Source of the DNA: Photobacterium sp. TLY01
GTDB lineage: Bacteria; Pseudomonadota; Gammaproteobacteria; Enterobacterales; Vibrionaceae
Length of the DNA stretch: 64,000 bases
Assembly (NCBI RefSeq): GCF_021432065.1
Contig: NZ_CP090364.1
Location: forward strand, 3,238,601-3,302,600
Direction: 5' to 3'
Shown: piece after piece, positions 29,555 through 39,278 of the stretch
Layout: each line of letters starts with the position of its first letter
How positions within the stretch are numbered: position 1 is the stretch's first letter
Translations under genes and position numbers: made by a program
The notes under the pieces: model-generated
Told to the model about the DNA's origin: nothing
Database searches by the model: none
The model's input: only the letters and a program-made list of their open reading frames with translations

Positions 29555-30304
29555 TTAATCTTCTTCGGACGGCGCCTGCTCATTGGCGCGAATATAGAAG
29601 CGCGAGAAGAACAAGCCGACCTCAAACAGCAGACACATGGGAATCGCCAGCAGTGTCTGGGAAATGATATCCGGCGGCGTCAGCAACATACCCACGACAA
29701 ACGCCGCGACGATGATGTAGGGCCGCTTCTGGCGCAGGCTCTGCGGATCGGTCGCGCCGGTCCAGCACAGCAGGATAATGGCCACCGGAATTTCAAAGGC
29801 AATCCCAAATGCCAGGAACAGCGCCAGGACAAAGTCCAGATAACTGGCGATATCAGTCGCTACCTGCACCCCTTCCGGGGCAATACTGGTAAAGAAGCCG
29901 AACACCAACGGGAACACCACAAAATACGCAAAAGCCACACCGCAATAGAACAGCAGCGAGCTGGAAAACAGCAGCGGCATGACCAGCCGGCGTTCGTGCT
30001 TGTATAACCCGGGCGCAACAAAGGCCCAGATTTGATACAGGATCAGCGGTACCGCCAGAAACACCGAAGCGACCAGCGTCAGTTTAATCGGCGTAAAGAA
30101 AGGCGAGGCCACATCCGTGGCAATCATACTGGTGCCTTCCGGCAGTCTCTCCACCAGCGGAGCGGCCAGCAGACTGTAAATGTCGTTGGCAAACCACACC
30201 AGGCAAAGAAACACCACCAGGACACTCAGGATAGAACGGAGCAGCCGGTTACGCAGTTCCAGCAGATGGCTGAACAAGGGCTGGGTATCTTCCACACTCG
30301 ACAT
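29555..30304 (-). CDS. tatC: Twin-arginine translocase subunit TatC
   Basis: A 249-aa polytopic inner-membrane protein (six helices) that binds twin-arginine signal peptides. Signature elements: N-terminal [17 protein letters not shown], the periplasmic FFTPIKL stretch and [12 protein letters not shown] with the conserved Phe-Glu. It lies 9 nt after tatB. Confidence 0.96.
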   Translation of the reverse strand: MSSVEDTQPLFSHLLELRNRLLRSILSVLVVFLCLVWFANDIYSLLAAPLVERLPEGTSMIATDVASPFFTPIKLTLVASVFLAVPLILYQIWAFVAPGLYKHERRLVMPLLFSSSLLFYCGVAFAYFVVFPLVFGFFTSIAPEGVQVATDIASYLDFVLALFLAFGIAFEIPVAIILLCWTGATDPQSLRQKRPYIIVAAFVVGMLLTPPDIISQTLLAIPMCLLFEVGLFFSRFYIRANEQAPSEED

Positions 30305-30313
30305 GAAGCGTCA

Positions 30314-30721
30314 TTAATCCTGTTTTTGCGATGAAGGGGAGTGCGGCGGCACTGAGCTATCCTGATGCGGTGCTGGCGGCTGAGGATCCTCTGCCGTCAC
30401 ACGCTCAGAAGCACGCTCAGGTTCCGCCTTCGCATAAGGGCGCTGTACCGATGCCGCAGCCTCTTTCAGTTCGTCAACGGACTTTTGCAGCTCAGGTGAC
30501 AAATCTTTCATGCCCGCCTGCTCGGCCTTTTTCAAGTCCTGCTGCAGCTCGTGAATTTTCAGTTCCTGAGACAGCTCAGTCTTCACCGCACTGGCCATAT
30601 TTCTGGCGGCATTGATCCACCGAGACACTGAACGGATTGCGACAGGCAGCCGCTCCGGTCCAAGCACGACCAGACCGACGATGGCAATTAAGATCAGCTC
30701 CCAGAACCCGATATCAAACAC
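30314..30721 (-). CDS. tatB: Sec-independent translocase subunit TatB
   Basis: A 135-aa protein starting [26 protein letters not shown], the TatB signature with the Glu in the membrane helix and the GPERLP hinge, then an amphipathic helix and a long Pro/Ser/Gln-rich tail. It forms the signal-binding complex with TatC and sits 3 nt after tatA. Confidence 0.96.
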   Translation of the reverse strand: MFDIGFWELILIAIVGLVVLGPERLPVAIRSVSRWINAARNMASAVKTELSQELKIHELQQDLKKAEQAGMKDLSPELQKSVDELKEAAASVQRPYAKAEPERASERVTAEDPQPPAPHQDSSVPPHSPSSQKQD

Positions 30722-30724
30722 GCG

Positions 30725-30970
30725 TTAAACCTGCTCTTTATCTTTCGGGGTTTTCTGTGGCTCAGCGGCCTCTTTTTTATCCGCCAGCGACTTCTGCTCA
30801 AAATCGGCATCGGCCTTATTCTTCGCTTCGTCGTCGTCACTCAGGGCTTTTTTAAAGCCTTTCACCGCCGACCCTAAGTCACCGCCCATGGAGCGTAACT
30901 TTTTGGTGCCGAATAATAAGACGATGATCAGGGCAACGATTAGGAGTTGCCAGATACTGATTCCACCCAT
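30725..30970 (-). CDS. tatA: Sec-independent translocase subunit TatA
   Basis: An 81-aa pore-forming subunit: membrane helix [18 protein letters not shown], hinge [14 protein letters not shown], amphipathic helix VKGFKKAL, then an acidic and Lys-rich tail. First gene of tatABC, 56 nt after ubiB. Confidence 0.96.
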   Translation of the reverse strand: MGGISIWQLLIVALIIVLLFGTKKLRSMGGDLGSAVKGFKKALSDDDEAKNKADADFEQKSLADKKEAAEPQKTPKDKEQV

Positions 30971-31026
30971 GTTTACTTTTCCTCAATAAGATTCATCAAA
31001 CGCTGTGCCGCCCAGCAACACAGCCA

Positions 31027-32664
31027 TTATTTCGTGTAGGCCCGCCAGCCAAACAACCAGAACATTGCGCCAGCTGTGACTGATACGACCGGATAAACAT
31101 CCACCTGATTACCAAAAAGTATGGCAGAGCATATGATCAGTGTCGCCCCAACCCCAAAACAGAACCGGGCCTGAGCTTGCTGACGACGGCTGGTCATGAA
31201 ATTGTCGTACAGTTTATCAATCCGCTGATTCATCACCTTGCCCTGGCGCAAACTGTCATAAAGAAGTTCCGGTAATTCGGGTAATTTCTCGGCCCAGAAA
31301 GGCGCCTTGTCCCGCACTGCGCCAATGATCGCCTGCGGCCCGACCTGGCGCGACATCCAGTCTTCCAGAAACGGTTTGGCGGTATCCCAGAGATCCAACT
31401 GCGGGTACAACTGCCTGCCTAACCCTTCAACATACAGCAGGGTTTTCTGCAGCAGTACCAGCTGAGGCTGAACTTCCATATTGAAGCGCCGTGCTGTATT
31501 GAACAGATTCAGCAGCACGTGGCCAAAGGAGATGTCTGCCAGCGGTTTCTCGAATATCGGCTCGCACACGGTACGAATCGCAAATTCAAATTCGTCGACA
31601 TTGGTATCGGGCGGCACCCAGCCGGAGTCCACATGCAGCTCAGCCACTTTGCGGTAATCCCGGTTAAAAAACGCCAGCAGGTTTTCAGCCAGATAGCGCT
31701 TATCTTCGCGGTTCAGGGTCCCGACAATCCCAAAGTCCAGCGCAATCCACTGCGGATCAACCGGGTTCTTGTGCGATACAAAAATGTTGCCCGGATGCAT
31801 ATCCGCATGAAAGAAGCTGTCACGAAAGACCTGAGTGAAGAATACATTCACGGCTTTTTCCGACAGCAGCTTCATGTCTGTGCCGTTGGCTTTCAGCGCC
31901 TCGACATCAGAAACCTGGATACCATAGATGCGTTCCATGACAAGAAGATTACTGCGCGAATAATCGGTAAAAACTTCAGGAACATAGAGTGAATCGCTGC
32001 CGTCGAAATTGCGTCTGAGCTGAATGGCATTGGCCGCTTCGCGCATCAGATCCAGCTCATCGAGCAAGGTTTTTTCATATTCCCGGATCACTTCAACCGG
32101 TCGCAGGCGGCGCGCCTCTGGCATAAAGCGGGACAGCAAACGGGCCATACGGTACATGAGTTTGATGTCGGCCTGAATCACAGGCAGGATATCCGGACGG
32201 ATCACCTTAATCACCACTTCACGGCCGTTCTCTTTCAGTGTAGCAGTATGGACCTGCGCAATAGATGCCGAGGCCAGCGGCGTCTGGTCGAAATCGGCAA
32301 ACCAGGTATCCAGCGGCCCGCCTAACGATTTTTCAATCTGCTTCCGGGCCAGAGCACCGTCAAAAGGAGCCACTCTGTCCTGCAGCAATGCCAGCTGATC
32401 AGCAATGTGTGGCGGAAACAGGTCTCGTCGGGTCGACATCATCTGGCCGAACTTCACCCACACCGGCCCAAGGCTCTGCAGCGCCAACCGCAGACGCTCA
32501 CCCAAAGGTTTGTCCGGATGCTGGTTGCGGATCCAGAACAGACTCTTGCGCATCAATTTCGGCAGCCGGGTTCGTGGATCGTCCGGCAATAAATCGTCCA
32601 GCCCATAGCGCAGCTGGACGGCAGTGATCTGGTATAGGCGCTTAATTTCGGAAAAACGGCTCAT
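31027..32664 (-). CDS. ubiB: UbiB, ubiquinone biosynthesis kinase-like protein
   Basis: A 545-aa ABC1/ADCK-family atypical kinase needed for ubiquinone synthesis. The KxGQ motif ([14 protein letters not shown]) lies around residue 91, the Ala-rich loop (ASASIAQVH), catalytic loop ([11 protein letters not shown]) and DFG (LDFGIVG) follow, and two C-terminal hydrophobic helices anchor it in the inner membrane. It is 6 nt after ubiJ in the conserved ubiE-ubiJ-ubiB block. Confidence 0.95.
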   Translation of the reverse strand: MSRFSEIKRLYQITAVQLRYGLDDLLPDDPRTRLPKLMRKSLFWIRNQHPDKPLGERLRLALQSLGPVWVKFGQMMSTRRDLFPPHIADQLALLQDRVAPFDGALARKQIEKSLGGPLDTWFADFDQTPLASASIAQVHTATLKENGREVVIKVIRPDILPVIQADIKLMYRMARLLSRFMPEARRLRPVEVIREYEKTLLDELDLMREAANAIQLRRNFDGSDSLYVPEVFTDYSRSNLLVMERIYGIQVSDVEALKANGTDMKLLSEKAVNVFFTQVFRDSFFHADMHPGNIFVSHKNPVDPQWIALDFGIVGTLNREDKRYLAENLLAFFNRDYRKVAELHVDSGWVPPDTNVDEFEFAIRTVCEPIFEKPLADISFGHVLLNLFNTARRFNMEVQPQLVLLQKTLLYVEGLGRQLYPQLDLWDTAKPFLEDWMSRQVGPQAIIGAVRDKAPFWAEKLPELPELLYDSLRQGKVMNQRIDKLYDNFMTSRRQQAQARFCFGVGATLIICSAILFGNQVDVYPVVSVTAGAMFWLFGWRAYTK

Positions 32665-32670
32665 GGGCTA

Positions 32671-33297
32671 TCAGGTCAGGCTAGTAGGTTGCGCCAGCCG
32701 TTCAGCCAGCTTGTGAATCCGGGCTTCCAGACGGGCCAGCTGTGAAGCGGCTTCGTCGACCTGGTCGGCAAAATGGGCAATTTCCAGCGCCGGCGGGGCC
32801 AACCGCCATTCTTCCGTGACGATTTCGCCCAGATCACGCCGCCGTTCACCCAGCACGTGCTGCAGTCCCGCCAGTTTTTGCCGGGCGCCGCTCACCACTG
32901 TATGGGCGACCACATCGCCCGTGTAACGAGACAGGCGTTCCGCCACATCCGGCTTGAGGCCGCTGAGTAGCGCAGAAAACTGCTGGGCCAGCTGAATATC
33001 GCCTTCCAGGGCCAGTTTATCGGCTTTGATCAGTTGGGTGAGATTGGCCTGCTCACGCAGTTCCGGCAGCGCAGCCAGACTCAGGGCCAGGCGGCAGTCC
33101 GTCTCCCCTTCATAGGCAGCCAGTACGTCAATTTGCTGACTGAAGACAAAAAACAGCTGCTTGCCAAAATCGTTTATCTGCACACTGATCACTTTGCCAC
33201 GCAGACGCGCCAGACGGCGCTGGCTGGCCTCTTCATCTTTCAGCAAAGCATTCAGGGTAGTTTCCACCACTCCGGTGACTAACGCATCAACTGGCAT
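32671..33297 (-). CDS. ubiJ: UbiJ, ubiquinone biosynthesis accessory factor
   Basis: A 208-aa protein with an N-terminal SCP2-like lipid-binding domain (ALVTGVVETTLNALLK; VISVQINDFGKQLFFVF) and a C-terminal helical region with heptads (VDEAASQLARLEARIHKLAERL). UbiJ binds ubiquinone intermediates within the soluble Ubi metabolon. The ATG at 33297 has TGAGG about 6 nt upstream; a longer reading to 33336 would overlap ubiE. Confidence 0.92.
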   Translation of the reverse strand: MPVDALVTGVVETTLNALLKDEEASQRRLARLRGKVISVQINDFGKQLFFVFSQQIDVLAAYEGETDCRLALSLAALPELREQANLTQLIKADKLALEGDIQLAQQFSALLSGLKPDVAERLSRYTGDVVAHTVVSGARQKLAGLQHVLGERRRDLGEIVTEEWRLAPPALEIAHFADQVDEAASQLARLEARIHKLAERLAQPTSLT

Positions 33298-33304
33298 CCG
33301 GACC

Positions 33305-34057
33305 TCAGAATTTATAACCACGGTGCAGGGCAACAATGCCGCCCGTCAGGTTATGGAAACTGGTTTGTTCGAAACCGGCTTCCTGCATCATCCCTTCCAG
33401 CGTAGCCTGATCCGGGTGCATACGGATAGATTCAGCCAGATAGCGGTAGCTGTCCGCATCACCCACCACCATTTCACCCACGCGCGGCAAAATGTGGAAC
33501 GAATAGGCATCATAAATTTTTGACAGCGGCTCGATGACTGGCTTGGAGAATTCCAGCACCAGCAGGCGACCGCCGGGCTTGAGCACGCGGAACATGGAAC
33601 GCAGCGCTTTGTCTTTATCGGTGACATTACGCAGACAGAAACTGATGGTAATGCAGTCAAAGTAGTTATCCGGGAACGGCAACTCTTCAGCGTTGGCCTG
33701 AACATAGGCCACGTTGCCGACGATACCGCGATCGCGCAACTTGCTGCGGCCCACTTTGAGCATGGAGTTATTGATGTCCGCCAGCACCACCTGACCGTCT
33801 TCACCGACCATGCGCGAGAACTTGGCCGTTAAATCGCCGGTGCCGCCACCCAGATCCAGCACCCGGTGACCCCGGCGTACGCCGCTGCAGTCCACGGTGA
33901 AACGCTTCCAGATACGATGGATCCCCATAGACATCAGGTCGTTCATCAGATCGTACTTATCCGCTACCGAGTGAAACACTTCCGCGACCAGCTGCGCTTT
34001 CTCATCTTTAGCGACCTTACGGTAACCAAAATCAGTGGTTTGTGTGGGTTCAGTCAT
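33305..34057 (-). CDS. ubiE: UbiE, ubiquinone/menaquinone C-methyltransferase
   Basis: SAM-dependent C-methyltransferase of both quinone pathways. From the ATG at 34057 it is 250 aa (E. coli 251) and shows [30 protein letters not shown] (SAM motif I), [14 protein letters not shown] and the closing ALHRGYKF. An upstream in-frame ATG at 34078 is possible; GGA precedes the shorter start by 7 nt. Confidence 0.96.
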   Translation of the reverse strand: MTEPTQTTDFGYRKVAKDEKAQLVAEVFHSVADKYDLMNDLMSMGIHRIWKRFTVDCSGVRRGHRVLDLGGGTGDLTAKFSRMVGEDGQVVLADINNSMLKVGRSKLRDRGIVGNVAYVQANAEELPFPDNYFDCITISFCLRNVTDKDKALRSMFRVLKPGGRLLVLEFSKPVIEPLSKIYDAYSFHILPRVGEMVVGDADSYRYLAESIRMHPDQATLEGMMQEAGFEQTSFHNLTGGIVALHRGYKF

Positions 34058-34092
34058 GCTCGTTCCATCAATTCTCATCTAATTGCCGTAGT

Positions 34093-35631
34093 TTACTTGA
34101 AGCGCTCAGGTGTGTCATTCACCGTCTCGGCCAGCCTGTGGACAGTATCACTGTCACGCAGCGCCCGCTCGGTCAGCGACGCCGGTAAATCCCGTTTCAC
34201 CTCCACGCCCAGCTCCTTGAAGCTTTCGGCCTGACGGATAATATTGCCCCGTCCGCTCGCCAGCTTGTTCATGGCGCCCTGATAGCTATGGCTGGCTTTC
34301 TCCAGCGCCGTGCCAATATTGTCCATGTCGGCGACAAACAACCGCAGCTTGTCGTACAGCTTGCTGGCCCGTTCCGCGATTTGTTTGGCATTCTGATTTT
34401 GCCTTTCATTGCGCCACAAGTTATTGATGGTACGCAAAGCCACCAGCAATGTGGTCGGGCTGACCAGCATAATATTACTGTCCATGGCATCGCGGATCAG
34501 CGCAGGATCAGCTTCAACGGCCGCCTGAAATGCCGGCTCCACCGGGACAAACATCAGCACATAGTCCAGACTGCGGACGCCATCCAGCTGATGGTAATCT
34601 TTGCGGCTCAGGCCGCGGATATGGCTGCGCAGCGAGACCAGATGATCGCTGAGCGCTTTGTCTCGCTCTTCCTGGCTCTCGGCATGAAAATAGCGCTCGT
34701 AGGCGACCAGCGACATTTTGGCATCTACCACCACGTCTTTCTCCTGCGGCAGGTGCACCACCACGTCCGGCTGATAACGCTTACCGCTGCTGTCTTCCAG
34801 GTTCACCTGAGTGTGGTATTCGTGACCTTCCCGCAGCCCGGACTCACTCAGCACCCGGGCCAGCACCACTTCGCCCCAGTTGCCCTGGGCTTTGTTATCA
34901 CCTTTCAGCGCCTGAGTCAGATTGACGGCCTCACGGGCCATCTGCTCATTGAGCTGCTTCAGGCTGTTGATTTCATGGACCAGGGTATGCCGCTCTCTGG
35001 CCTCATGGCTGAAGCTGTCATTGATTTGCTTGCGAAAACCCTCCAGTTGCTCTTTGAGCGGGCTGAGCAGGCCATCCAGGCTCAGCTTGTTCTGCGCGTC
35101 CACACTGCGGCTTTTTTGCTCGAACAAACGGTTGGCCAGACTCTCAAACTGCTGCTGCAGACGGTTCTCGGCATTTTCCAGCAGGGCGATTTTTTCCTGC
35201 GCGGCCTTTTGCTCTTCCCGGTAGCGGGTCTGCAGCTCCCGCAAGTCGGCGGCCAGAGCGGATTCTGCCTGTCGGGTTGCCTCCAGGCGCTCAGTCAGCG
35301 TCAGGTTGTCCTGCCGCAGGGTTTCCAGGTATCGCAGTTTTTCTACTGCCGCTGCCAGCCGGGCGTGCATCTGCCGCAGCTCATTACTGAGACGATCGCG
35401 CTCGACATCCAGGCTATCCAGTTCCTGCTGTTGCTCTTGCAGATCGTGGCGCAGTTGCTGCTCCTGCTGCTGCGCCAGCCGGGTTTCTGCTGCCAGTTGC
35501 TGCTGCCAGATCGCCGCCTGCTGTCGTAAACGCCCCTGAAACCACAGGGCCGTGGCGCCACCAGCGGTGGTCGCCCCGGCAATCGCAGCCGCCAGCCACT
35601 GGCCATTCTCACTGAGCCATTCACCCATCAT
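34093..35631 (-). CDS. rmuC: RmuC family protein
   Basis: A 512-aa protein with an N-terminal membrane helix (GQWLAAAIAGATTAGGATALWF), a long Gln/Glu/Arg-rich coiled coil (about residues 30-190) and the RmuC domain with NWGEVVLARVLSESGLREG, PDVVVHLPQEKDVVVDAKMSL and VPVEPAF. RmuC limits recombination between inverted repeats in E. coli and resembles a restriction-nuclease fold. TTG at 35634 or ATGs at 35631/35628 could start it; AGGA lies upstream. It heads the rmuC-ubiE-ubiJ-ubiB-tat block. Confidence 0.92.
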   Translation of the reverse strand: MMGEWLSENGQWLAAAIAGATTAGGATALWFQGRLRQQAAIWQQQLAAETRLAQQQEQQLRHDLQEQQQELDSLDVERDRLSNELRQMHARLAAAVEKLRYLETLRQDNLTLTERLEATRQAESALAADLRELQTRYREEQKAAQEKIALLENAENRLQQQFESLANRLFEQKSRSVDAQNKLSLDGLLSPLKEQLEGFRKQINDSFSHEARERHTLVHEINSLKQLNEQMAREAVNLTQALKGDNKAQGNWGEVVLARVLSESGLREGHEYHTQVNLEDSSGKRYQPDVVVHLPQEKDVVVDAKMSLVAYERYFHAESQEERDKALSDHLVSLRSHIRGLSRKDYHQLDGVRSLDYVLMFVPVEPAFQAAVEADPALIRDAMDSNIMLVSPTTLLVALRTINNLWRNERQNQNAKQIAERASKLYDKLRLFVADMDNIGTALEKASHSYQGAMNKLASGRGNIIRQAESFKELGVEVKRDLPASLTERALRDSDTVHRLAETVNDTPERFK

Positions 35632-35837
35632 CAATCTGTTTCCTGCATGCTTTTGTATTGATACAATAAGGCTAAAAAGATACTGGATAAATGTCCAGAT
35701 ATTGTCATCAATTCAGGCACGCTGATACCGAAGTTCAGGCTGGCTGAGTAAGCGCAAATGGCATAAACTGGCCTCTTTATAACGGGCAGGCGTTCATCCT
35801 GCCAGTGACACTGACACCAGCAGCAGGAAGCCGCAGT

Positions 35838-36743
35838 ATGCAGGAAAAGAAAGCGATCGGGTTCGGCCTCGCCGCCGTGCTCTTATGGTCGACCGTCGCC
35901 ACCGCCTTTAAAATTACCCTGGATTATTTTTCGCCGATCCAGATGGTGGCGGCGGCCAGTACAGTATCAGCCATCGCCTTGCTCGTCATCGCCGCTTATC
36001 AGGGCAAACTGAACCAGCTGCTGCCGACCCTGCGCGCCCGTCCGCTGTATTACCTGATGCTCGGGCTGATCAATCCCTGCATCTATTATCTGGTGTTGTT
36101 CAAAGCCTATGATTTGCTGCCGGCCTCTCAGGCTCAGCCGCTCAACTACAGCTGGGCCATCACACTGACGCTGATGGCCGCTCTGTTTCTCGGCCAGAAA
36201 ATTCGCCCGCAGGACTGGGTCGCCTGCCTGTTTGGTTATCTGGGAGTGGTGGTGATTGCCACCAAAGGCGACATCATGGCCTTGCAGTTCGACAGTCCGC
36301 TGGGAGTGGCGCTGGCGCTGGTTTCCACCCTGTTATGGGCGCTGTTCTGGATTCTCAACACCAAAAACCAGGCCGATCCTGTGGTCAGTGTGTTGCTGGG
36401 CTTTGTGCTGTCGCTGCCTTTTTCCATCGGTCTGAGTCTGTACACTGGCGGCTGGCAGCCCATTCCGTGGCAAGGCTGGCTGGCGGTCAGTTATGTCGGT
36501 CTGTTTGAAATGGGGATCACTTTTGTACTCTGGCTCAATGCCATGAAACTGACCCGCAATACCGCCAAGCTGAGCAATCTGATTTTCCTGTCGCCTTTTA
36601 TCTCGCTGATCCTGCTGGCGACCATTATCGGTGAAACCATTCATCCGGCGACTCTGATCGGCCTGGTGATGATCATCGTAGGCCTGCTTATCCAGCAATG
36701 GCGGGGTAAAGCCAAAGCCAACGACGCCAGCGCCTCGTGCTGA
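35838..36743 (+). CDS. EamA-family (DMT) transporter
   Basis: A 301-aa inner-membrane protein with ten hydrophobic segments in two EamA repeats (GFGLAAVLLWSTVATAFK at the start of the first). Substrate unknown; members export amino acids, metabolites or drugs. AGGAAG 7 nt before the ATG at 35838 sets the start. It is a single gene in the same direction as no close neighbour, convergent with the MFS gene. Confidence 0.85.
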   Translation: MQEKKAIGFGLAAVLLWSTVATAFKITLDYFSPIQMVAAASTVSAIALLVIAAYQGKLNQLLPTLRARPLYYLMLGLINPCIYYLVLFKAYDLLPASQAQPLNYSWAITLTLMAALFLGQKIRPQDWVACLFGYLGVVVIATKGDIMALQFDSPLGVALALVSTLLWALFWILNTKNQADPVVSVLLGFVLSLPFSIGLSLYTGGWQPIPWQGWLAVSYVGLFEMGITFVLWLNAMKLTRNTAKLSNLIFLSPFISLILLATIIGETIHPATLIGLVMIIVGLLIQQWRGKAKANDASASC

Positions 36744-36758
36744 CCCTTATCTGCAAAC

Positions 36759-36790
36759 GAAAAAAAGGCCTGTCACAGCAGTAACAGGCC
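36759..36790 (-). terminator. Terminator of the MFS gene
   Basis: GGCCTGT and ACAGGCC form a stem; on the minus strand a run of seven T follows. It lies between convergent EamA and MFS genes. Confidence 0.82.
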
Positions 36791-36870
36791 AAGCGAGAGT
36801 TCAAAAGGGTTGTCGAGACCCGGCGCCTTTGCGGCGTCTAGTTATGAGCGAAAAAATCAAAGGCTGTTGG

Positions 36871-38073
36871 TTAATCCTGTGCCGGCGCCGGATGCCACTG
36901 GCGGCCTTTGCGTGACAGTAAAATCAGCAACCCGGGCAGCAGCAGCAGCATCTGAAAGGTCAGCAATAACGGCGGTGACAGCTCCATCCGCTGGGTCAGG
37001 CTGACCATCAGGCCGGCACCGCTCATCTGAAACAGGCCAAGCATCGCCGCGGCGGTACCCGCTCTGTCACCAAACGGCGCCAGCGCTTTACCGGCCGCCG
37101 AGCCGAGTACAAAAGCAAAACCAAATGAGCTCATAAAGATAGGCACCATAAAGGCCCAGGCCGCTGCGATATCTTTCAGGGCCAGCATCATTACGCCCGA
37201 GACCACCAGCATCGCCAGCCCCGACATCAGGGTGCGGCGGGAGCCCATCTTATCCATGCATTTCGGCGCTACCATGCAGGCAATAATGTTCAGCACTGCA
37301 TTCACACCAAACCAGGCGGTGAACTGTCCCATATCCAGGCCCAGATGCACCATCAGCCACATCGGCGCTGAGGTCACGTAGGCCAGAATCACCGCCATTG
37401 CCAGCATAGACATTGAGGCATGAAAGACAAAAACCGGCTCGCGCAAGACGGAAAAATACCGTGACGGGCTGAACATCGCGCCGCTGACAAAGGTGTCCGC
37501 CGGGCGGGTTTCGCGGAAGAACACACTCAGCAAACCACCTGCCACCAGCGCAAAACCGGCCATAAAGCTGAAGTTGGCACGCCAGCCAAACTCATGGGTC
37601 AGCCAGGATCCCAGCAAAGGTGCCAGCGCCGGAATAAAGCAAATTGCCCCGTTCAGGTAGCTGATCATCCGGCCGCTGCGTTCCGGACCGAAGCTGTCAC
37701 GGGCTGCCGCAAACGCTGCCACTGAGGTGGCACAAGCGCCGAAGCCCTGCAGAAATCGCGCAAGCAGCATGATATCCAGCGACTGGGCGGTATAGGCCAG
37801 TGCCGAGCTGAAGGCATAGACAGTGACACCGGCCAGCGCTATCGGGCGACGGCCGAAGCGATCTGCTAGCGGGCCGGCAAAAACCTGTCCCAGTCCTAAA
37901 CTGAACATGAACCAGGTCACTGTGTCCTGCACCAGCGTCGGGTCGACAGCAAAACTGTCCGCCATCGCAGGCAAAGCAGGCAGATAAATATCGATGGCCA
38001 GCGGGCTGAACAGCACCAGCAGGACCATGAGCGCCACGATACGGCGGTGAGACGTTGTTGGTTCAGGCTTCAT
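36871..38073 (-). CDS. Bcr/CflA-type MFS multidrug efflux transporter
   Basis: A 400-aa twelve-helix permease. The drug:H+ antiporter-1 signatures are seen: LFSPLAIDIYLPALPAM in helix 1, GPLADRFGRRPIAL (motif A) and the RFLQGFGACATSVAAFAAARD stretch typical of Bcr/CflA. Likely exports a drug or small metabolite; substrate not predictable. It is divergent from a LysR regulator gene with a 122-bp gap, a common regulator-target layout. Confidence 0.9.
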   Translation of the reverse strand: MKPEPTTSHRRIVALMVLLVLFSPLAIDIYLPALPAMADSFAVDPTLVQDTVTWFMFSLGLGQVFAGPLADRFGRRPIALAGVTVYAFSSALAYTAQSLDIMLLARFLQGFGACATSVAAFAAARDSFGPERSGRMISYLNGAICFIPALAPLLGSWLTHEFGWRANFSFMAGFALVAGGLLSVFFRETRPADTFVSGAMFSPSRYFSVLREPVFVFHASMSMLAMAVILAYVTSAPMWLMVHLGLDMGQFTAWFGVNAVLNIIACMVAPKCMDKMGSRRTLMSGLAMLVVSGVMMLALKDIAAAWAFMVPIFMSSFGFAFVLGSAAGKALAPFGDRAGTAAAMLGLFQMSGAGLMVSLTQRMELSPPLLLTFQMLLLLPGLLILLSRKGRQWHPAPAQD

Positions 38074-38154
38074 TCACTCGGTTTCCTATCAGAAGACGGC
38101 GCCAGTCTAAGGCCTTCGAGATATGAATCAAAATGGTTTATATTCACTACTAAA

Positions 38155-38169
38155 ATTCCATATCGGAAT
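38155..38169. promoter_or_regulatory. Candidate LysR operator
   Basis: ATTCCATATCGGAAT, a 5-bp inverted repeat with 5-nt centre and the T-N11-A form expected for LysR-type regulators, lies in the gap between the divergent MFS and LysR genes, 26 bp before the LysR start. Confidence 0.45.
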
Positions 38170-38195
38170 ATCACTGTTAGAATAACGGACGCAAT

Positions 38196-39155
38196 ATGAC
38201 TGTGGATAAATTAGCCCGCCTCGATCTCAACCTGCTGGTCTGCCTCCATGTCCTGCTGCAGGAATGCAGCGTGACCCGGGCAGCCCAGCGTTTGTTTCTC
38301 AGCCAATCGGCGGTGAGCAAAAGTCTGGCCCGGCTGCGCGAACAGTTCGACGACGCGCTGTTTGTCCGCAGTGCCCACGGTCTGCTGCCTACCCCGCGCG
38401 CCAAAGTGCTGCAGCCGGTGCTGGAAAAACTGCTCCAGGATATTGAAAACCTGACCGAACCGACTGAGTTTGTGCCGCAAAACAGCCACCGCCACTTCAA
38501 AATGTCGCTGGTAGAAAGTGCCTACCCGCTGCTCATGCCACGTTTTCTCGGGGAAATCTTCAGCCAGGGCCCCAACATACTGCTCGATACCCACGCCTGG
38601 GAGCCGGACACTTTCGACAAGATGCTGCGCGGGGAAATCGACTTTGGCATTACCGGCAAGGATCTTAATCCACACGACGCCCAGCTCACTCTGATGCCGC
38701 CCAAAGGGATCATTTTTCAGGAACTTCACCGTGATACCCAGCGCTGTATCGTCCGCCCCGGTCACCCTGTGCTGGCGCTGGTTGAGGCAGGTGAGTGGAC
38801 TCAGGCCAATTATCTGCTGCAACGCCATATCCAGGTGCGCTGTGGCCGTGATGACCGCTGGCTGCTGGATTACAAACTGGCAGAGCAAGGCCTGCAGCGC
38901 GACATTGCCATGTATGTGCCAGACTTTAATAGTGCCGCCAGCTTATGTACCCATACGGATCTGATTTTTACGGCGCCGAGCCATTTTGCCGACTATGTTG
39001 CCGCGCAGCTCAACCTGGTGGTCCTGCCGCTGCCCACCCCGCTGCCGGCAATGGCCTACACCCTGTTCTGGCCGCAGCATCAAGAGAATGATCCTGGCCA
39101 TTGCTGGTTACGGCAGATAATCATTAACGGGTGCCGCGAATTGTCCAGCCGATAA
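38196..39155 (+). CDS. LysR-family transcriptional regulator
   Basis: A 319-aa regulator: N-terminal helix-turn-helix (LARLDLNLLVCLHVLLQE, SVTRAAQRLFLSQSAVSKSL) and a C-terminal effector-binding domain (from about residue 95). Likely autoregulates and controls the divergent MFS transporter. The effector cannot be told. The ribosome site (ACGGAC) is weak. Confidence 0.9.
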   Translation: MTVDKLARLDLNLLVCLHVLLQECSVTRAAQRLFLSQSAVSKSLARLREQFDDALFVRSAHGLLPTPRAKVLQPVLEKLLQDIENLTEPTEFVPQNSHRHFKMSLVESAYPLLMPRFLGEIFSQGPNILLDTHAWEPDTFDKMLRGEIDFGITGKDLNPHDAQLTLMPPKGIIFQELHRDTQRCIVRPGHPVLALVEAGEWTQANYLLQRHIQVRCGRDDRWLLDYKLAEQGLQRDIAMYVPDFNSAASLCTHTDLIFTAPSHFADYVAAQLNLVVLPLPTPLPAMAYTLFWPQHQENDPGHCWLRQIIINGCRELSSR

Positions 39156-39278
39156 TTGCAGCGGCTCATTAAAAACGCTACCGTTACCGGATCGGCCTGC
39201 AGCTGCCGTCAGGGTGACTAAGGGGCAGGTTTGGATCATCCCCATTCGGATGACAACAACAGAAAGGAATACAGACAG

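Noticed and set aside
34288..35529. A 413-codon frame opposite rmuC
   Set aside because: Leu/Gln-rich composition is the reverse complement of the rmuC coiled coil; no independent support.
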